64,000 nt of DNA from Streptomyces smyrnaeus (GTDB lineage: Bacteria > Actinomycetota > Actinomycetes > Streptomycetales > Streptomycetaceae), in NCBI RefSeq assembly GCF_017676345.1, contig NZ_JAFFZM010000002.1, forward strand, positions 310,001-374,000, read 5' to 3'. A program made the translations under genes and the position numbers. Positions 60,394 to 64,000 of the stretch are shown here, piece after piece; position 1 is the stretch's first letter, and each line of letters begins with the position of its first letter. The notes under the pieces were generated by a model. That model was given only the letters and a program-made list of their open reading frames with translations. It made no database searches and was not told the DNA's origin.

Positions 60394-63300
60394 TCAGGGC
60401 GCGGCGGCGTCCACCGCTTTCACGATCCGTTTGTCGGAGACGGGGTACGCGGTGCCCAGCGCGTGGGCGAAGTAGCTGACCCGCAGCTCTTCGATCATCC
60501 AACGGATGTCCCGGGCGGCCTGCGGCACCGGCCGCCCGGGCGGGAACTGTTCGAGCAGCCACAGGTACTCGTCCCGCATCTCGTGCACCTTGGCCATCCG
60601 CGTCCGGTCCCGCTCCACGTTGTGCGGGAGCTGTTGGAGGCGCCGGTCCGCGGCGACGAGGTAGCGCATCAGGTCCGGCAGCCGCCCGGCCCCGTGCTCG
60701 GTCACGAACCCCGGCTTGATGAGCTCTGCGAGCTGCTGCCGTACGTCGGCGACGGAGTCGGCCAGCACCGGGCTGGTGGTCGCCCGCAGCCGGCCCTCGC
60801 ACGAGTGCCAGGCGGCCAGTACCTCCCGCACCTGGCGCACCGTCCGCAGCGTGGCGTCCACCAGATCGGCCCGTACGGCGTCGAACAGCTTGCTGAAGGC
60901 CTCCTCCTCCCAGACGGGCCCGCCACGGGCGGCCACCAGTTGGTCGACCGTCGCTGCGACGCAGTCCTCGAAGAGGGCCTGCACGCTGCCGTGCGGCGAC
61001 CGTGCGAGGGCCAGCTTCTGCTGGTTGTCCAACTTCGACTGGGCGAACTTCGCGGGGTCTGAGGGGACGTTGAGCAGGATGAGACGCCGGGTGCCACGCC
61101 ACATGGCGGCGCGCTGCTCCGCCTCGGTGTCGTACAGCCGTACGGCCACCGAGTCGCCCTCGTCCACCAGCGCCGGGTAGGCCTTCACCGGCTGGCCGGC
61201 ACGCCGGGTCTCGAAGGTGCGGGGCAGTGAGCCGATCGTCCAGCTGGTCAGCCCCGTGCGCTGAAGGGCGGGCGGAGGGCCGCCGGCCGTCTCCGGGGAC
61301 GAGGTGCCCTCCGAGGCCGCTTTGCGGGCCTTGTCGCGGGACGCCCGCGCCGACGAGTCGAACGCCTTGGAGATCGCCGTGCGGGTCTGCGACTTGAGCT
61401 GGAGCTGGAGCGCTTCGATGTCCTTGCTCTCGGCGAGCTTGCGACGCCGCTCGTCGGTCACCCGGAAGGTGATCTTCAGATGGTCCGGGACCTTCGCCCA
61501 GTCGAAGTCCTGGGCCGCCACCGGGACTCCGACCATCCGCTTCAGCTCCCGCGCCAGCGTGTACGTCAACGGCTCGGGTTGCGCCTGGGACTGCTGCTGC
61601 CGCGTACGGCGCAGAAACTCCTTGGCGTGGTTCGGCGCGGGGACGTAGTGCCGGCGGATCGCCTTGGGCAGGGACCGGATCAGCTCGGTGACCAGGTCCT
61701 CGCGCAGGCCCGGGATCTGCCAGTCGAAGCCCTCGGCGGTCACCTGGTTGAGCACCTGGAGCGGGACGTGCACGGTGACGCCGTCCGCGTCCGTACCGGG
61801 CTCGAACTGGTAGGTCACCGGCAGGGCGAGGCCGCCTTGCCGCCACACGTCGGGATAGTCCGTGGCGGAGATCTCCTCGGCCCGGTCGCTGATGAGCATC
61901 GACTTCTCGAAGTTCAGCAGGTCGGGCTCTTCGCGGCGCTTCTTCTTCCACCAGGAGTCGAAATGCGCCCCGGAGACGACATGTTCGGGCACCCGCTGGT
62001 CGTAGAAGTCGTACAGCGTCTCGTCGTCGACCAGGATGTCGCGGCGCCGGGCGCGGTGCTCCAGCTCCTCGACCTCGTCCAGCAGCTTGCGGTTGTCGCG
62101 GAAGAACTGGTGGTGGGTGCGCCAGTCGCCCTCCACCAGCGCGTTCCGGATGAACAGATCGCGGGAGGTCTCCGGATCGATCCGGCCGTAGTTGACCTTC
62201 CGCTGGGCGACGATCGGCACGCCGTAGAGCGTCACCCGCTCGTACGCCACCACCGCCGCCTGCTTCTGCTCCCAGTGCGGTTCGCTGTACGTCCGCTTGA
62301 CCAGGTGCTGCGCCAGCGGCTCGATCCACTCCGGCTCGATCTTCGCGTTGACCCGCGCCCACAGCCGGGAGGTCTCCACCAGCTCCGCCGACATCACCCA
62401 GCGCGGCGGCTTCTTGAACAGCGCCGAGCCCGGGAAGATCGCGAACTTGGCGCTGCGCGCGCCCAGATACTCGTTCTTCTCGGTGTCCTTGAGCCCCACG
62501 TGCGACAGCAGCCCGGCCAGCAGCGACTGGTGAACGGCGTCGGGAGCCGCCTCCTGGCCGTCCTGGTCGCCGTGCCGGTCACCCAGCTGGATCTTCATCG
62601 TCCTGGCGACCTGGCGCAGCTGGCTGTAGATGTCCTGCCACTCGCGTATCCGCAGATAGTTGAGGAACTCCGCCTTGCACATCCGGCGGAAGGCGGACGA
62701 CGACAACTCGCGCTGCTGCTCGCGTACGTAGCGCCACAGGTTGAGGAACGCCAGGAAGTCGCTGCTCTCCTCCTTGAAGCGGGCGTGGTGCTGGTCGGCC
62801 TGCTGCTGCTTGTCCGACGGGCGCTCGCGCGGGTCCTGGATGGAGAGCGCGGCCGCGATCACCATCACCTCGTGCACACAGCCGTTCCGGTCGGCCTCCA
62901 GCACCATCCGCGCCAGCCGCGGGTCGACGGGCAGCTGGGCGAGACGGCGGCCCAGCTGGGTCAGCTTCCGCGTCTTGCTCTCCAGCGCGCCGAGCTCCTC
63001 CAGCAGCTGTACGCCTGCCTTGATGCTGCGGTGGTCCGGCGGGTCGATGAACGGGAACTTCTCGATGTCGCCCAGACCGGCGGCCGTCATCTGCAGGATG
63101 ACGGAGGCCAGGTTCGTGCGCAGGATCTCCGGATCGGTGAACTCGGGCCGGGCGAGGAAGTCCTCCTCCGAGTACAGCCGGACGCAGATGCCGTCCGAGG
63201 TTCGACCCGAGCGGCCCTTGCGCTGGTTGGCGCTGGCCTGGCTGATCCGCTCGATCGGCAGCCGCTGCACCTTGGTGCGGTGGCTGTAGCGCGAGATGCG

Positions 63301-64000
63301 GGCCGTACCCGGATCGATGACGTATTTGATGCCCGGGACGGTCAGCGACGTCTCCGCCACATTGGTGGCCAGCACGATGCGGCGGCCCGCGTGGGGCTGG
63401 AAGACCCGGTGCTGCTCGGCGTTGGACAGCCGCGCGTAGAGGGGGAGTACCTCGACCGGGCCGCCGGCCCGTGGCCCTTTGCCCTCGCGGGTGAACTTCT
63501 TCTCCAGCGCATCCGCCGTGTCCCTGATCTCCCGCTCCCCGGAGAGGAACACCAGAACGTCGCCCGGCCCCTCGGCCTGCAGCTCGTCCACCGCGTCGCA
63601 GATGGCGGAGACCTGGTCCCGGTCGGACGCCGCGCTCTCGTCGTCGTCCCCGCTCTCCTCCAGCGGCCGGTAGCGGACCTCCACCGGATACGTCCGCCCG
63701 CTGACCTCCACGATCGGCGCGTCCCCGAAGTGCCGGGAGAACCGCTCCGGGTCGATCGTCGCCGAGGTGATGATCACCTTCAGATCGGGGCGCCTGGGCA
63801 GCAGCTGCGCGAGATAGCCGAGCAGGAAGTCGATGTTCAGGGACCGTTCGTGCGCCTCGTCGATGATGATCGTGTCGTACTGGCGCAGCTCACGGTCCTG
63901 CTGGATCTCCGCCAGCAGGATGCCGTCGGTCATCAGCTTGACCAGCGTGTGGTCCTTCACCTGATCGGTGAAGCGCACCTTCCAGCCGACCACCTCGCCC
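60394..64000 (-). CDS. hrpA: ATP-dependent RNA helicase HrpA (partial)
   Basis: The C-terminal 1,200 or so residues of a large DEAH-box helicase; the gene runs off the right edge, so the N-terminus with Walker A is missing. Visible parts: 'DTIIIDEAHERSLNIDFLLGYL' (Walker B/DEAH), 'VIITSATIDPERFSRHF' (motif III, SAT), 'LVFLSGEREIRDTADAL', 'IVLATNVAETSLTVPGIKYVIDPG' and 'QRKGRSGRTSDGICVRLYSEEDF' (motif VI), then the ratchet and OB-fold region and a long C-terminal extension typical of HrpA (about 1,300 residues). It unwinds RNA, for example stalled or structured transcripts. No frameshift was seen in the visible part. Confidence 0.95.
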   Translation of the reverse strand, partial: GEVVGWKVRFTDQVKDHTLVKLMTDGILLAEIQQDRELRQYDTIIIDEAHERSLNIDFLLGYLAQLLPRRPDLKVIITSATIDPERFSRHFGDAPIVEVSGRTYPVEVRYRPLEESGDDDESAASDRDQVSAICDAVDELQAEGPGDVLVFLSGEREIRDTADALEKKFTREGKGPRAGGPVEVLPLYARLSNAEQHRVFQPHAGRRIVLATNVAETSLTVPGIKYVIDPGTARISRYSHRTKVQRLPIERISQASANQRKGRSGRTSDGICVRLYSEEDFLARPEFTDPEILRTNLASVILQMTAAGLGDIEKFPFIDPPDHRSIKAGVQLLEELGALESKTRKLTQLGRRLAQLPVDPRLARMVLEADRNGCVHEVMVIAAALSIQDPRERPSDKQQQADQHHARFKEESSDFLAFLNLWRYVREQQRELSSSAFRRMCKAEFLNYLRIREWQDIYSQLRQVARTMKIQLGDRHGDQDGQEAAPDAVHQSLLAGLLSHVGLKDTEKNEYLGARSAKFAIFPGSALFKKPPRWVMSAELVETSRLWARVNAKIEPEWIEPLAQHLVKRTYSEPHWEQKQAAVVAYERVTLYGVPIVAQRKVNYGRIDPETSRDLFIRNALVEGDWRTHHQFFRDNRKLLDEVEELEHRARRRDILVDDETLYDFYDQRVPEHVVSGAHFDSWWKKKRREEPDLLNFEKSMLISDRAEEISATDYPDVWRQGGLALPVTYQFEPGTDADGVTVHVPLQVLNQVTAEGFDWQIPGLREDLVTELIRSLPKAIRRHYVPAPNHAKEFLRRTRQQQSQAQPEPLTYTLARELKRMVGVPVAAQDFDWAKVPDHLKITFRVTDERRRKLAESKDIEALQLQLKSQTRTAISKAFDSSARASRDKARKAASEGTSSPETAGGPPPALQRTGLTSWTIGSLPRTFETRRAGQPVKAYPALVDEGDSVAVRLYDTEAEQRAAMWRGTRRLILLNVPSDPAKFAQSKLDNQQKLALARSPHGSVQALFEDCVAATVDQLVAARGGPVWEEEAFSKLFDAVRADLVDATLRTVRQVREVLAAWHSCEGRLRATTSPVLADSVADVRQQLAELIKPGFVTEHGAGRLPDLMRYLVAADRRLQQLPHNVERDRTRMAKVHEMRDEYLWLLEQFPPGRPVPQAARDIRWMIEELRVSYFAHALGTAYPVSDKRIVKAVDAAAP

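Noticed and set aside
60394..64000. hrpA as a truncated gene
   Set aside because: The missing N-terminus is due to the window edge, not to mutation; the visible part is intact.

Overview
The window comes from a high-GC actinomycete, almost certainly a Streptomyces chromosome near its core. The evidence is the strong G/C third-position bias with long antisense ORFs, GTG starts, and the presence of BldC, an Lsr2-type nucleoid protein, valine dehydrogenase, DUF3073, DUF3151, DUF6274, mycothiol-type enzymes and one ParB-binding parS site. No rRNA, CRISPR array, prophage or insertion sequence was seen.

Left part (1-9360): a YbjN protein, a PLP aminotransferase, a tiny Gly/Cys-rich membrane protein, a DUF2617 protein next to a membrane spermidine-synthase-like protein, a CoxG-like protein, aldose epimerase, pyrE and fba. 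parS and nested inverted repeats lie between pyrE and fba.

Kynurenine region (9393-17627): two separate tryptophan-to-anthranilate gene sets lie about 1.6 kb apart. The minus-strand operon reads DUF6875 protein, TDO-like, kynureninase-like, short-chain dehydrogenase, with four-base overlaps at two of its three junctions; it looks like a small biosynthetic cassette. The plus-strand operon (TDO, kynureninase, kynurenine formamidase) is the ordinary catabolic route. YczE and DUF3151 genes sit between them.

Region 17644-32824: small secreted protein, HXXEE protein, Uma2 endonuclease, purA, a degenerate diacylglycerol-kinase-like protein, a GbsR/MarR regulator divergent from an ABC exporter with a clear operator and an apparently leaderless promoter, MarR/DJ-1 pair with tandem operators, Lrp/LysE pair, class III aminotransferase-GntR-hydrolase operon, and a SLATT-like two-TM protein.

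Region 33027-47505: purD, a large protein that looks like an M48 protease without its zinc motif, an N,N-dimethylformamidase-like protein, purC, tRNA-Gly(GCC), a two-component system with its ABC exporter, and a small decayed accessory island (GNAT and flavoprotein pseudogenes, HTH regulator, two zinc-ribbon proteins). It ends in a pair of tRNA-Gly genes. One of these, tRNA-Gly(UCC) at 47434-47505, lacks G18, U55 and a paired T-stem, features recalled for the cell-wall (non-translating) tRNA-Gly of staphylococci. This is the most striking observation in the window.

Right part (47928-64000): Lsr2-like protein, purS-purQ-purL, mycothiol-dependent isomerase-like protein, purF, purM, DUF3073, valine dehydrogenase, a conserved hypothetical gene, bldC with a long structured upstream region, a 51-residue DUF6274 gene, tRNA-Asp and the 3' part of hrpA, cut by the window edge. 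In all, eight purine genes (purA, D, C, S, Q, L, F, M) are present, so much of the window supports nucleotide synthesis.
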